Origin: Rhodobacter sp.
GTDB lineage: Bacteria > Pseudomonadota > Alphaproteobacteria > Rhodobacterales > Rhodobacteraceae
NCBI GenBank assembly: GCA_022824145.1
Contig: JAJEAY010000165.1
Location: 1-37,808 of the forward strand
Direction: 5' to 3'
Length of the DNA stretch: 37,808 bases
Below the pieces are notes generated by a model. That model was not told the DNA's origin. It did not search any database and worked only from the letters and a program-made list of their open reading frames with translations. Positions 17,377 to 25,014 of this stretch are shown in pieces (within the stretch, counting starts at the first letter, position 1; every line of letters begins with the position of its first letter). Both the position numbers and the translations under genes were made by a program.

Positions 17377-18417
17377 CTATGTGTCGCGAGGTGAGGAGGA
17401 AAGAGCCTCAATAAGCGATTCCATGTCATCCGGCACAGGCGCTTCGAACCGATGGAATCCGCCCTTTACCGGATGAATGAACCCAAGGCTTCGGGCGTGC
17501 AGTGCCTGTCTAGGAAATTTCGCCGCCAGTTCCACCCCGGATCCGCCAACTGAACCGGCAGGAAGTCTGCGCCTCCGGCCATAAAGCGGATCTCCGATCA
17601 GACCATGGCCGACATATGCAAGATGCACGCGGATCTGATGGGTTCTTCCAGTCTCCAGCCAGCAATCCAGCAACGCGGCTGCGGGCGGAATACCGAACTT
17701 CCGGGGCGCATGTACCCGGGTGACCGCATGGCGTCCTCCCTCGAAGCTGACGGCCTGGCGTTGGCGGTCTGTCCGATGCCTGCCAAGATGGGTGGCGATC
17801 CTCAATATGCCGCCGGCCTCGAACCCAACACCCCGAACGCCCCGTAGCCTTGGATCGGCCGAGTCGGGAACACCGTGACAGACCGCCGCATAGATGCGTT
17901 CAACCGAGTGATTCTCGAATTGATCCGCCAGCCCATGGTGCGCCCGGTCAGACTTGGCAATCACAAGCAGCCCGGTCGTATCCTTGTCGATCCTGTGAAC
18001 GATTCCGGGACGCCTCTTTCCACCCACGCCAGACAGGTCGCTTCCGCAATGGGCGAGAAGGGCGTTTACCAGCGTACCTGAAGGAGTCCCCGGCGCCGGA
18101 TGCACAACCATTCCCGCAGCTTTGTTAACGACGATCAGTTCATCGTCCTCGAAAACCACGTCCAGAGGAATGCTTTCCGGCGCAATGCTGCTCTCCACTG
18201 GATCCGGAACCGAAATCTCGAAGATGTCACCAGCGGCCACCCTTGCATTCGGGTCGACTACAGGAACTCCGCCGCGCACCACCGCCCCTTCGGCTATCAG
18301 GCGGGCCAGCCTCGACCGACTGAGCGCCGCGCTATCTGGCACGTCGCGGGCCAATGCCTTATCAAGACGGGATGGAGGGTCGGCTGCGACAGTCACCAGA
18401 AGGCGGGAAACGGACAT
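17377..18417 (-). CDS. rluD: RluA-family pseudouridine synthase (RluD-like)
   Basis: 346-aa enzyme that isomerises uridines in structured RNA, probably helix 69 of 23S rRNA if it is a true RluD. An N-terminal S4 RNA-binding domain (RLARLIAEGAVVRGG) is followed by the catalytic motif HRIDKDTTGLLVIAKSD, whose Asp is the nucleophile, then WLETGRTHQIRVHLAYVGHGLIGDPLYG. The ATG at 18417 has GGAG about 9 bases upstream. That SD and the promoter lie inside the divergent small gene, and the two start codons overlap in the tetramer CATG (18415-18418). It precedes rpoH on the same strand, an order I recall from Rhodobacterales. Confidence 0.93.
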   Translation of the reverse strand: MSVSRLLVTVAADPPSRLDKALARDVPDSAALSRSRLARLIAEGAVVRGGVPVVDPNARVAAGDIFEISVPDPVESSIAPESIPLDVVFEDDELIVVNKAAGMVVHPAPGTPSGTLVNALLAHCGSDLSGVGGKRRPGIVHRIDKDTTGLLVIAKSDRAHHGLADQFENHSVERIYAAVCHGVPDSADPRLRGVRGVGFEAGGILRIATHLGRHRTDRQRQAVSFEGGRHAVTRVHAPRKFGIPPAAALLDCWLETGRTHQIRVHLAYVGHGLIGDPLYGRRRRLPAGSVGGSGVELAAKFPRQALHARSLGFIHPVKGGFHRFEAPVPDDMESLIEALSSSPRDT

Positions 18418-18721
18418 GGGCGAGATCTCCGATCATGGCACGGTATCGCTGAGATTCCTGCGTACGCTCGTTACCGTCCTGACCTCGGTAATGATTGCCG
18501 GATTCATAATCCTGATCGTTTTCCTTGTCACACGCTTTCCGGATGCTTCGGGAATTGCGTTGCCAGAAGAAATTGCCCTGCCTGGAAACGCGGAGGCGGT
18601 TGCGTTCACTCAGGCCGATGACTGGTTCGCGGTCGTGACTGACAACGACCAGATCCTTATTTTTGACCGCACCGGCGACACACTTATCCAAACCGTGGAC
18701 ATCGTACCGGAAAGACAGTGA
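18416..18721 (+). CDS. Small membrane-anchored protein, DUF6476-like
   Basis: 101-aa protein with one strong N-terminal membrane helix (FLRTLVTVLTSVMIAGFIILIVFLV, about residues 14-38). A periplasmic domain follows, with beta-type repeats: ALPGNAEAVAFTQADDWFAVVTDNDQILIFDRTGDTLIQTV. This resembles the small Rhodobacterales family DUF6476 that I recall lying divergent to an RluA-family gene; that assignment is from memory. The start at 18416 (MGEISDHGTVSLRFLRTLV) has GGGAA 6 bases upstream, inside the rluD coding region. Function unknown. It converges on phaR across a 459-bp spacer. Confidence 0.78.
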   Translation: MGEISDHGTVSLRFLRTLVTVLTSVMIAGFIILIVFLVTRFPDASGIALPEEIALPGNAEAVAFTQADDWFAVVTDNDQILIFDRTGDTLIQTVDIVPERQ

Positions 18722-19180
18722 CGAAGCTTCGGCAAGTTACGGCTATTACCGTTCTCGCTCGGCCAGCGAACGCACTTCCTCCGCACATCGGAGAGCTCTT
18801 GGCGATCGCTGGCCAGACCGATTCCAGCCATGCGGGCAGCGTCTCCAGACTCGCGCCGCAGGAAACGGCATCCCACTGAGAGCGTCCTGTCGTTTCCATA
18901 CGTGAAGCGCTTGGTTGCCGGCTGGCGGGCAAGCGGCCGAGCTTCCCGCCGCGTGCATCCCAACTTTGCTGTCGTGAAAGACAATCCGTTTCCACACGTG
19001 CCCAGAATATTGAATTGAAGCCGCAAGTCCCCGTTCAGGCACACAGGCTCGCCGCCGACAGGTATGCACTGCAGCCCGGATCCGGATCAGTTCTATCGAC
19101 TTAAATTTGAGTCCGTTTACAGAACAGGTGGCCTCAAAGGGAGGGTCTCGATGGTAGAAACGTCTGGCGTGGCCAAACAT
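18722..19180. other. Spacer between the DUF6476-like gene and phaR
   Basis: 459 bp between convergent genes with no supported gene. It carries two near-identical 14-mers, CGTTTCCATACGTG (18891-18904) and CGTTTCCACACGTG (18987-19000), plus an inverted GGAAACG at 18861-18867. No clear terminator for either flanking gene was found. Confidence 0.4.
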
Positions 19181-19732
19181 CTATCGGCTTATTTCGGCCA
19201 GTCTTTCCTGAAGGTCGGCAAGCTGTCGCTTTATTTCGCCAAGTTCATCAGCCTCGGTCGATGGGTTTTCGGACTCGGGCTTCCCTGAAGGCTCCGCACC
19301 GCCCCATCCTCCGGTCATTGCCTTGAAGAACGCCTCCTGCTGCGCCTTCATCGCCTCAAATCCCGGCATCGCAGCCATTGGATTGGTGAAATTCTCCATC
19401 ATCCTGGACTGACTTTCGCGCAGCATCTCGAAACTGACCGAAAGGAATTGCGGAACCGCTGAATGGACTCCTGTGGCATAGCTCCTGACGAGATCGGTCA
19501 GCACGTTTACCGGCAGCACGCTGTCGCCCTGGCTTTCGTGATCGGCGATGATCTGAAGAAGGTACTGCTTGGTCAGGTCGTCACCGGATTTCAGATCAAC
19601 GATCTGTACGTCGCGACCGTTCCGAATGCATTCGGCGATGTCTTCAAGCGTTACGTAATCGCTGGACTCGGTATTGTACAGCCTTCGGCTGGCATAACGT
19701 TTGATCAGCAGCGGTTCCAATTCGGCGGCCAT
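19181..19732 (-). CDS. phaR: Polyhydroxyalkanoate synthesis repressor
   Basis: 183-aa regulator that binds both DNA and PHA granules and represses phasin and other pha genes until polymer appears. The N-terminal PHB_acc_N domain is clear: IKRYASRRLYNTESSDYVTLEDIAECIRNGRDVQIVDLKSGDDLT (about residues 9-53), followed by the PHB_acc region LLQIIADHESQG...LVRSYATG. The C-terminus has a FxAMxGFEAMKAQQEAFFKAM helix and a short coiled coil. GGAGGA lies about 5 bases upstream of the ATG. It is downstream of phaP beyond a strong terminator, so it may depend on read-through or on a promoter in the 50 bp that remain. Predicted targets are the TGC-rich palindromes in this locus. Confidence 0.95.
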   Translation of the reverse strand: MAAELEPLLIKRYASRRLYNTESSDYVTLEDIAECIRNGRDVQIVDLKSGDDLTKQYLLQIIADHESQGDSVLPVNVLTDLVRSYATGVHSAVPQFLSVSFEMLRESQSRMMENFTNPMAAMPGFEAMKAQQEAFFKAMTGGWGGAEPSGKPESENPSTEADELGEIKRQLADLQERLAEISR

Positions 19733-19782
19733 AGGCTTCCTCCAGTCCAGCGGCGCACGGGAACCCTACGGTTTTGCGGAAC

Positions 19783-19813
19783 AAAAAAAAAGGGGCAAGC
19801 GTCTAGCTTGCCC
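19783..19813 (-). terminator. Rho-independent terminator after phaP
   Basis: Read on the minus strand: a perfect 8-bp stem GGGCAAGC / GCTTGCCC with a 5-nt loop, then a short CC and nine T residues. It lies 55 bp past the phaP stop and 50 bp before the phaR start. This is the strongest intrinsic terminator in the window. Confidence 0.9.
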
Positions 19814-19868
19814 GAGTCTGGTGCGCCGGCAGGAGGAAATCCGGCGCAAGGAAAATCGATTCGCTGGC

Positions 19869-20321
19869 TTACTTGGCCACCGCTGTCGCTTTCTTGGCCG
19901 CAGCGGTCATTTCCGCAGTGGCTTTCTTGACAGCGGCCGTGGCGTCTTCCGACACGTCTTTGCCAGCGGCCAGCACAAGTTCGACGGTTTCCATCTGAAC
20001 TTTCTTTGCGATCTCGGCAAAAGCCGACATCGACTCGGCGGCGATTTCCGCCTGCGCCGACGCAAAATCGGTCATGGCCTTGGTGTAGTCCGCTGGATCA
20101 TCCTTGACCTTGGTGACTTCAGCGACCTTGGCGAGTGTCTGCCTAGTCCACTTGGCGGACACCTCGGCAGAATTCTCGGCCGCATCCACAGCCACTTTGG
20201 ACATCTTCTCGCCCAAGGTGGCCTGGGTCTTGAAGACATCCTGCATTGCGGTCATGTCAACCGGGAAAACTCCCAGCATATCCTTCATCAGCTTTGTGTA
20301 GTCCTGAGCATTGACAGCCAT
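19869..20321 (-). CDS. phaP: Phasin family protein (PHA granule coat)
   Basis: 150-aa amphipathic helical protein that coats PHA granules and controls their size and number. The sequence is almost entirely helix-forming, with heptad-like Ala/Lys/Glu repeats: NSAEVSAKWTRQTLAKVAEV, SAQAEIAAESMSAFAEIAKK and a C-terminal Ala/Lys-rich tail AAVKKATAEMTAAAKKATAVAK similar to the histone-like tails of some phasins. The start at 20321 (MAVNAQDYTKLMKDML) has GGAG about 10 bases upstream. It is preceded by two PhaR-type palindromes and followed by a strong terminator, consistent with a strongly expressed, repressor-controlled single gene. It lies between phaC and phaR. Confidence 0.93.
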   Translation of the reverse strand: MAVNAQDYTKLMKDMLGVFPVDMTAMQDVFKTQATLGEKMSKVAVDAAENSAEVSAKWTRQTLAKVAEVTKVKDDPADYTKAMTDFASAQAEIAAESMSAFAEIAKKVQMETVELVLAAGKDVSEDATAAVKKATAEMTAAAKKATAVAK

Positions 20322-20377
20322 TTCAAAATCTCCGTTCGCTAGGCTGCGCATCCACGCGCTTCTGCATTCGCTGCCAA

Positions 20378-20404
20378 CATGTATGCTGCACTGCAGCATT
20401 TCAA
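20378..20404 (-). promoter_or_regulatory. Candidate phaP promoter with operator in its spacer
   Basis: On the minus strand TTGAAA (20404-20399) is followed by a 15-bp spacer and TACATG (20383-20378). The palindromic operator fills the spacer, so a bound PhaR would block RNA polymerase directly. The -10 is weak, and the spacer is short by 1-2 bp. Confidence 0.4.
20383..20399. promoter_or_regulatory. PhaR-type operator 1 upstream of phaP
   Basis: A perfect palindrome ATGCTGC-ACT-GCAGCAT: 7-bp arms and a 3-bp spacer. It contains CTGC-N3-GCAG, which I recall as the binding core of Rhodobacter PhaR. It lies 62 bp upstream of the phaP start codon. Confidence 0.75.
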
Positions 20405-20411
20405 GGGATAT

Positions 20412-20430
20412 TTTGCCGCACCGCAGCAAA
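20412..20430. promoter_or_regulatory. PhaR-type operator 2 upstream of phaP
   Basis: Palindrome TTTGCCGC-ACC-GCAGCAAA with 8-bp arms and one mismatch. Its centre is 30 bp from that of operator 1, close to three helical turns, so two repressor units could sit on one DNA face. Confidence 0.65.
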
Positions 20431-20453
20431 TTTCGTTTCCATTCCCTCCGTTC

Positions 20454-22247
20454 TCACTGAATCTCGGAAAATACATAGGTTCCCGGCGCTGCGGAAAGCT
20501 TGGGATGGTCCGAATCACCGGTCTGCCGGGCAGGAATCCGTTCACCGGAATGTGCCGAAAGCCACTCGCCCCACCGCGGCCACCAGCTTCCGTCATGCCG
20601 CTTCGCCCCTTTGCGCCAAGCCTCAGGTTCCAGCGCCATTTCGTCATTGGTGAAGTGGCCGTATTTCTTCTTGCCGGGCGGATTGATGATTCCGGCGATG
20701 TGCCCCGATTCAGACAGGACGAAGCGCTTCGATTCGGACCCCATCCTGGAAACCCCGGTAAAGCTGGATTTCCACGCCGCGATATGGTCGGTTTCACAGG
20801 CTATAGCGCATATGGGCACGCGAACGTCACTTACGGAAAGCGTCTCGCCGAGCAGTTCCAGACCGCCATCGGAAAACCTGTTCTCCTGGCAGAGCCAGCG
20901 GAGGTATTCGACTGCCATCCTTCCCGGAAGATTCGTGCCGTCACCGTTCCAGTACAGCAGGTCAAACGCCGGTGGCGGTTCGCCCAGCATGTAGCTGCGG
21001 ACTGCGGGTCCATAGACCAGATCGTTGGCCCTGAGATATGAGAAAGTCCTCGCCATGAAAAAGCTTTCGAGCATGCCGTTCCGCTCGCATTCAGCCTCGA
21101 TGGCAGCGACGAAGTCATCGGTCAGGAAAGGAGTGAACTCACCCTGGTCCGAGAAGTCGGTCAGGGTCGTGAAGAAGGTCGCGGATCTGACCGAATCGTC
21201 CTTTTTCAGATAAAGGTAAGACAGCGTCATCGCGAGAGCCGTTCCTCCGATGCAGTAGCCAACGGCGTTGACCTGCTGTTCTCCAGTTATCCTCTTTATC
21301 TCATCAATGGCTGTCAGGTAGCCCTCATCCATATAGGTATCAACTCCGACGTCAGCATAGGAACCGTCGGGATTCTTCCAACTGACCACGAACAGCGTGA
21401 AGCCTTGATCGACGATCCACCGAATCAACGAATTGTCCGGCCGCAGATCCATGATGTAGTACTTGTTGATCCATGGCGGGAATACGACCAGCGGAATCCT
21501 GTACGCTGTATCGGTTACCGGTGCGTACTGGATCAGTTCAAACATCCGGTTACGGTAAACAACAGCGCCTTCGGTCGTCGCAATGTTGCCGCCAACCGTG
21601 AATGCATCCTTGTCGGCAAGCGTTACCAGCAAGCCGTCCTTGCTGGCCTCAATGTCGCGCACAAGGTTCTCAAGGCCGTCAACCAGCGACTGGCCGTCGG
21701 TCTCAACCGCTTTCGACAATGCCTCGGGATTGGTCGCCAGAAAATTTGTCGGTGCAAACATGTCGATGATCTGGCCCACGAAGAATTCCACCCGGCGACG
21801 TTCCGTTTCATCGAGGTCTTCGAGTCCGTCAAGCGACGACCTGACCGCTTCGGCATTCAGAAGATACTGTTGGCGGATAAAGGAAAAATAGGGGTGGTCC
21901 GTCCACATCTCATTGGAAAAACGGCGGTCCTTCGGAGACTCGCCATCGCCGTCTTCCATCGCTTTGCCTTTCATCAGCGCATTCTGCGCGTCGACATAAT
22001 GCTCAAGCGTTTTGCTCCAGTAGCCGACCTGACGTTCCAGAATCCCTGCAGGATCGTTCACTAGCTGGGTCCACCAGGCTCCGGCAGCCTTCATGTAGAG
22101 ATCCATGCCTGGCCCCTGCAGGTCGGGGCTTACCTGCCGCCTGTTCGCGAGCGCGGCGAGCATGCGCTGGGACAGTTCCTCGATTCGGGCGAGGTTCGTC
22201 TGCAGCTTCTCGGTACTTTGCCTTGCGGCGTCATCGTCGGTTGCCAT
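20454..22247 (-). CDS. phaC: Class I poly(3-hydroxyalkanoate) synthase
   Basis: 597-aa polymerase that builds polyhydroxybutyrate-type polymer from (R)-3-hydroxyacyl-CoA on the granule surface. The N-terminal PhaC_N domain includes DHPYFSFIRQQYLLNAEA and the alpha/beta-hydrolase core follows. The lipase-like box GYCIGG holds the nucleophile Cys332, the catalytic Asp is in ACETDHIAAWKSS, and the catalytic His is in SESGHIAGIINPP. Length fits class I synthases, which need no PhaE or PhaR subunit. The start at 22247 (MATDDDAARQSTEKL) has only a weak AGG upstream; an in-frame extension would run into the operator region. phaA and phaB, which supply substrate, are not in the window. Confidence 0.97.
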   Translation of the reverse strand: MATDDDAARQSTEKLQTNLARIEELSQRMLAALANRRQVSPDLQGPGMDLYMKAAGAWWTQLVNDPAGILERQVGYWSKTLEHYVDAQNALMKGKAMEDGDGESPKDRRFSNEMWTDHPYFSFIRQQYLLNAEAVRSSLDGLEDLDETERRRVEFFVGQIIDMFAPTNFLATNPEALSKAVETDGQSLVDGLENLVRDIEASKDGLLVTLADKDAFTVGGNIATTEGAVVYRNRMFELIQYAPVTDTAYRIPLVVFPPWINKYYIMDLRPDNSLIRWIVDQGFTLFVVSWKNPDGSYADVGVDTYMDEGYLTAIDEIKRITGEQQVNAVGYCIGGTALAMTLSYLYLKKDDSVRSATFFTTLTDFSDQGEFTPFLTDDFVAAIEAECERNGMLESFFMARTFSYLRANDLVYGPAVRSYMLGEPPPAFDLLYWNGDGTNLPGRMAVEYLRWLCQENRFSDGGLELLGETLSVSDVRVPICAIACETDHIAAWKSSFTGVSRMGSESKRFVLSESGHIAGIINPPGKKKYGHFTNDEMALEPEAWRKGAKRHDGSWWPRWGEWLSAHSGERIPARQTGDSDHPKLSAAPGTYVFSEIQ

Positions 22248-22263
22248 CGCCTGAAATCCGGTT

Positions 22264-22306
22264 ATTTTGCAAGTGCAGCATAACGCGTTTGGCCTGCACT
22301 GCAAAC
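22264..22306. promoter_or_regulatory. Pair of PhaR-type sites in the phaC-phaZ divergent spacer
   Basis: Site A (22264-22281) reads ATTTTGC-AAGT-GCAGCAT, with 5 of 7 arm positions complementary. Site B (22294-22304) contains CTGC-ACT-GCAA, sharing the core CTGCACTGCA with the perfect phaP operator. Centres are about 26 bp apart. They lie 17-60 bp upstream of phaC and 42-84 bp upstream of phaZ, so one repressor could act on both genes. Confidence 0.6.
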
Positions 22307-22347
22307 GCGGCTTTTTGACATGCGCAGAAAAGCAAGAGGCAGAGCAT

Positions 22348-23733
22348 ATGCGCCATATGGCAACCTACGACCTGATGGAGACGGCCCGCAACACTAACCA
22401 ATGGCTGGGTGCAACTGCGCTCGCGGTCGGATCGTATCCAGTTACAGGACTTTTCCCGTATTCGGTTTTTCCGCTTATTTCCGCCTGGGGCGAGGTGACC
22501 GAGCGCGCCTTCTCCCGGATCGTCGCCAAGCCCGACTGGGGAATTCGTACGTTCACATGCGAAGACGGCCGCGACCATCTGGTCGATGTCGTGACAATAG
22601 CCGAAAAACCTTTCGGAGATCTTGTTCACTTCAAGGTTCAGGGGCGACCACAGCAGCCGCGCCGAGTCCTTCTGGTTGCGCCAATGTCGGGACACTACGC
22701 GACGCTGCTGCGGTCGACAGTGAAAAGCCTGATTACGAACTGCGAGGTCTTTGTGACGGACTGGCACAACGCACGTGACATTCCGGTTTCGGCGGGCAAG
22801 TTCGACATCGAAGACCAGACACGCTATATCATCGAATTCGTGCGCGCGCTTGGATCTGACACGCATGTCATCGCCGTCTGCCAGCCGGCTCCGCTTGCGC
22901 TTGCAGCGACAGCATTCCTTGCCGAACATGATCCGAAAGCGCAGCCACGCACGCTGACCCTGATCGGCGGGCCGGTGGACCCCGATGCCGCCCCGACGGA
23001 CGTAACCGACTTCGGACGCCGAATGACGATGGGCCAACTTGAGGGGTTTGCCATCCAGAGGGTGGGGTTCAAATACGCTGGAGCGGGCCGTATGGTTTAT
23101 CCGGGAATGCTCCAGCTGGCGGGCTTCATTTCAATGAACGCGGAAAGCCATGCCAAGGCCTTCACCGATCAGATCCTTCGCGTCGCCAAGGGCGAGGCTG
23201 GAGACCACGACCGGCACAACAGATTCTACGACGAGTATCTGGCGGTGATGGACATGACTGCGGAGTTCTATCTCTCGACCGTCAAGCGCATCTTCAAGTC
23301 ACGCGAAATTGCCCGCAACAAATTCACCGTGAATGGCACCCGTATCGATATTGGCAAGATTTCCGATGTGGCGGTGAAGATTGTTGAGGGAGAAGACGAC
23401 GACATCAGTGCGCCCGGACAATGCTACGCTGCGCTCGACCTTTTGACGGGTCTGCCTCCTGAGATGAAGGCCAGCCACCTTGAGCCAGGGGCCGGTCACT
23501 ACGGAATTTTCGCGGGCCGCTCGTGGCGCGAGAACATCCGTCCGCTTGTTCTCGATTTCATTGACAGCAATTCCGGCCTGGCGCCGAGCAGACCATCTGA
23601 TTTAAGCGCCGCGCCTGTCCGCAAATCGAATAAGCCCAGAGCAGGTGCAGCGCCAAACAGGACACGCAAGCGTAGCAGCGCCAAGAGCCGCGGCGCAAAT
23701 GTGCGCCGGACAGATGCACCCGCTGCGGACTGA
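22348..23733 (+). CDS. phaZ: Intracellular PHA depolymerase
   Basis: 461-aa intracellular depolymerase that mobilises amorphous PHA granules. The family replaces the lipase serine with cysteine; here Cys178 is in VIAVCQPAPLALAA. The N-terminal part GATALAVGSYPVTGLFPYSVFPLISAWGEVTERAF is characteristic. Later motifs are TLIGGPVDPDAAPTDV, Asp-containing VEGEDDDISAPGQ and the His segment EPGAGHYGIFAGRSWRENI. The C-terminal 45 residues are a Lys/Arg/Ala/Ser-rich tail (KSNKPRAGAAPNRTRKRSSAK) that could bind DNA or the granule surface. The start at 22348 has AGAGG 8 bases upstream; the ATG at 22357 is an alternative. It is divergent from phaC. Confidence 0.95.
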   Translation: MRHMATYDLMETARNTNQWLGATALAVGSYPVTGLFPYSVFPLISAWGEVTERAFSRIVAKPDWGIRTFTCEDGRDHLVDVVTIAEKPFGDLVHFKVQGRPQQPRRVLLVAPMSGHYATLLRSTVKSLITNCEVFVTDWHNARDIPVSAGKFDIEDQTRYIIEFVRALGSDTHVIAVCQPAPLALAATAFLAEHDPKAQPRTLTLIGGPVDPDAAPTDVTDFGRRMTMGQLEGFAIQRVGFKYAGAGRMVYPGMLQLAGFISMNAESHAKAFTDQILRVAKGEAGDHDRHNRFYDEYLAVMDMTAEFYLSTVKRIFKSREIARNKFTVNGTRIDIGKISDVAVKIVEGEDDDISAPGQCYAALDLLTGLPPEMKASHLEPGAGHYGIFAGRSWRENIRPLVLDFIDSNSGLAPSRPSDLSAAPVRKSNKPRAGAAPNRTRKRSSAKSRGANVRRTDAPAAD

Positions 23734-24258
23734 AAACGCGATTCCCGATGCTTCCCAAGCCTGAACTGCGCACCAATACAGGCGAGCGTGAGAACCGAAG
23801 CCTCCCCGGCAACAGTTAGCCGGAAGTTGCCAATCGTCAGGAGGAGCACCCACTTCTGTGAGGCGCGGACCCTTCCGCGAAAACAAGACGTGGACTCTGG
23901 AGCATGCCTGCGAACAGCGCCGTATCGCCCGGACGGGCTCGAACCTGAACCGGTGCGCCAGACGTCCTGCCTGCCAGATAGTCATGACAGCCGAAACCTC
24001 TGACTGAACTACTGACGCGGAATCAATGATATGGGAGAGATTTGCTCAGGAAAGTGGCCTGTCTGCGCAATTCCATGTTGCGTACGGAATGGCACGATTC
24101 CTTCGGTTCAGGCGAACCATTGAGGCAACCGCACACCGATGTCCGACACGTCCGGCACTGACCCCATCGCAGTAGCTGAACCAGATTTTGTCAATCTGCC
24201 ATGAGATGCAACGACCAAATCCGGTCGCCCACGGATGTGCGCCACACCGAAAACGGGA
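23734..24258. other. Spacer between phaZ and the SDR gene
   Basis: 525 bp between convergent genes. I see no gene with homology, no clear terminator and no repeat. A minus-strand frame open across the phaZ end and into the spacer is Arg-rich and looks like an antisense shadow. Confidence 0.4.
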
Positions 24259-25014
24259 TCAATGGGCGGTCCAACCTCCGTCAACCAGAAGAGAGGTTCC
24301 CGTGACCATCGCAGATGCGTCCGAAGCGAGAAAAACCACAGCACCCATGACGTCTTCGACATCGGCAATGCGGCCAAGCTTGATCATCGACATGATCCAG
24401 TCGCGCTTCTCTGGATCATTCAGGGTCGCTTCGGTCAGCGGAGTGCGAATGAATGTCGGGCAGACCGTATTGACGCGTATCCCGCGTTCGCCCCACTCAA
24501 TTGCCATGGCCTTGGTGAACCCTTCGACTCCATGCTTGGTGCCGCAGTAAACTGCACGCTCGATTCCGCCGATATGCCCCATCTGGCTTGATATCTGAAT
24601 GATCGACCCCCCCTTGTCCATTTGTGCCGCCGCTTCCCGCGCAAGAAAATAGGCGGCGCGGAAATTAATGGCAGTGACGGTATCGAAATCTTCCGGCCTG
24701 GTCTCCTGAGCTGGCGAATGACGCGCGATTCCAGCGGAATTGACCACTATGCCAAAAGGCCCATGATCGGCGAACAAAGCGTGGACGGCGTCAAGATCGG
24801 TTACGTCCACAGCGACGCTGCTAGCATTGAATCCGTTTTCGCGCATCGCGTTCACAGCCATTGCCAGTTCGTCCTTGCTCCGTGCGACGATGACTGTCTC
24901 GGCGCCAGCTTCTGCCAGCGCCGCAGCGCAGCCGAGGCCGATTCCGCGTGAGCCTCCGGCTACAAGGGCACGTCGGCCGTCAAGGCGGAATGATGGTGTT
25001 TTCGGCAGCTTCAT
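24259..25014 (-). CDS. Short-chain dehydrogenase/reductase
   Basis: 251-aa classical SDR, an NAD(P)-dependent oxidoreductase of a hydroxyl/keto substrate. The cofactor motif is variant, AGGSRGIGLG in place of TGxxxGIG. VVNSAG replaces NNAG. Catalytic Ser is in IIQISSQMG and the catalytic pair is YCGTK. The C-terminus TGTSLLVDGGWTAH is standard. The substrate cannot be read from sequence; gluconate or glucose dehydrogenase-like members are the nearest in style. The start at 25014 overlaps the upstream stop by ATGA, so it is the last gene of a coupled VOC / M15-like / SDR operon. An open extension upstream is the shadow of the previous gene. Confidence 0.92.
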   Translation of the reverse strand: MKLPKTPSFRLDGRRALVAGGSRGIGLGCAAALAEAGAETVIVARSKDELAMAVNAMRENGFNASSVAVDVTDLDAVHALFADHGPFGIVVNSAGIARHSPAQETRPEDFDTVTAINFRAAYFLAREAAAQMDKGGSIIQISSQMGHIGGIERAVYCGTKHGVEGFTKAMAIEWGERGIRVNTVCPTFIRTPLTEATLNDPEKRDWIMSMIKLGRIADVEDVMGAVVFLASDASAMVTGTSLLVDGGWTAH

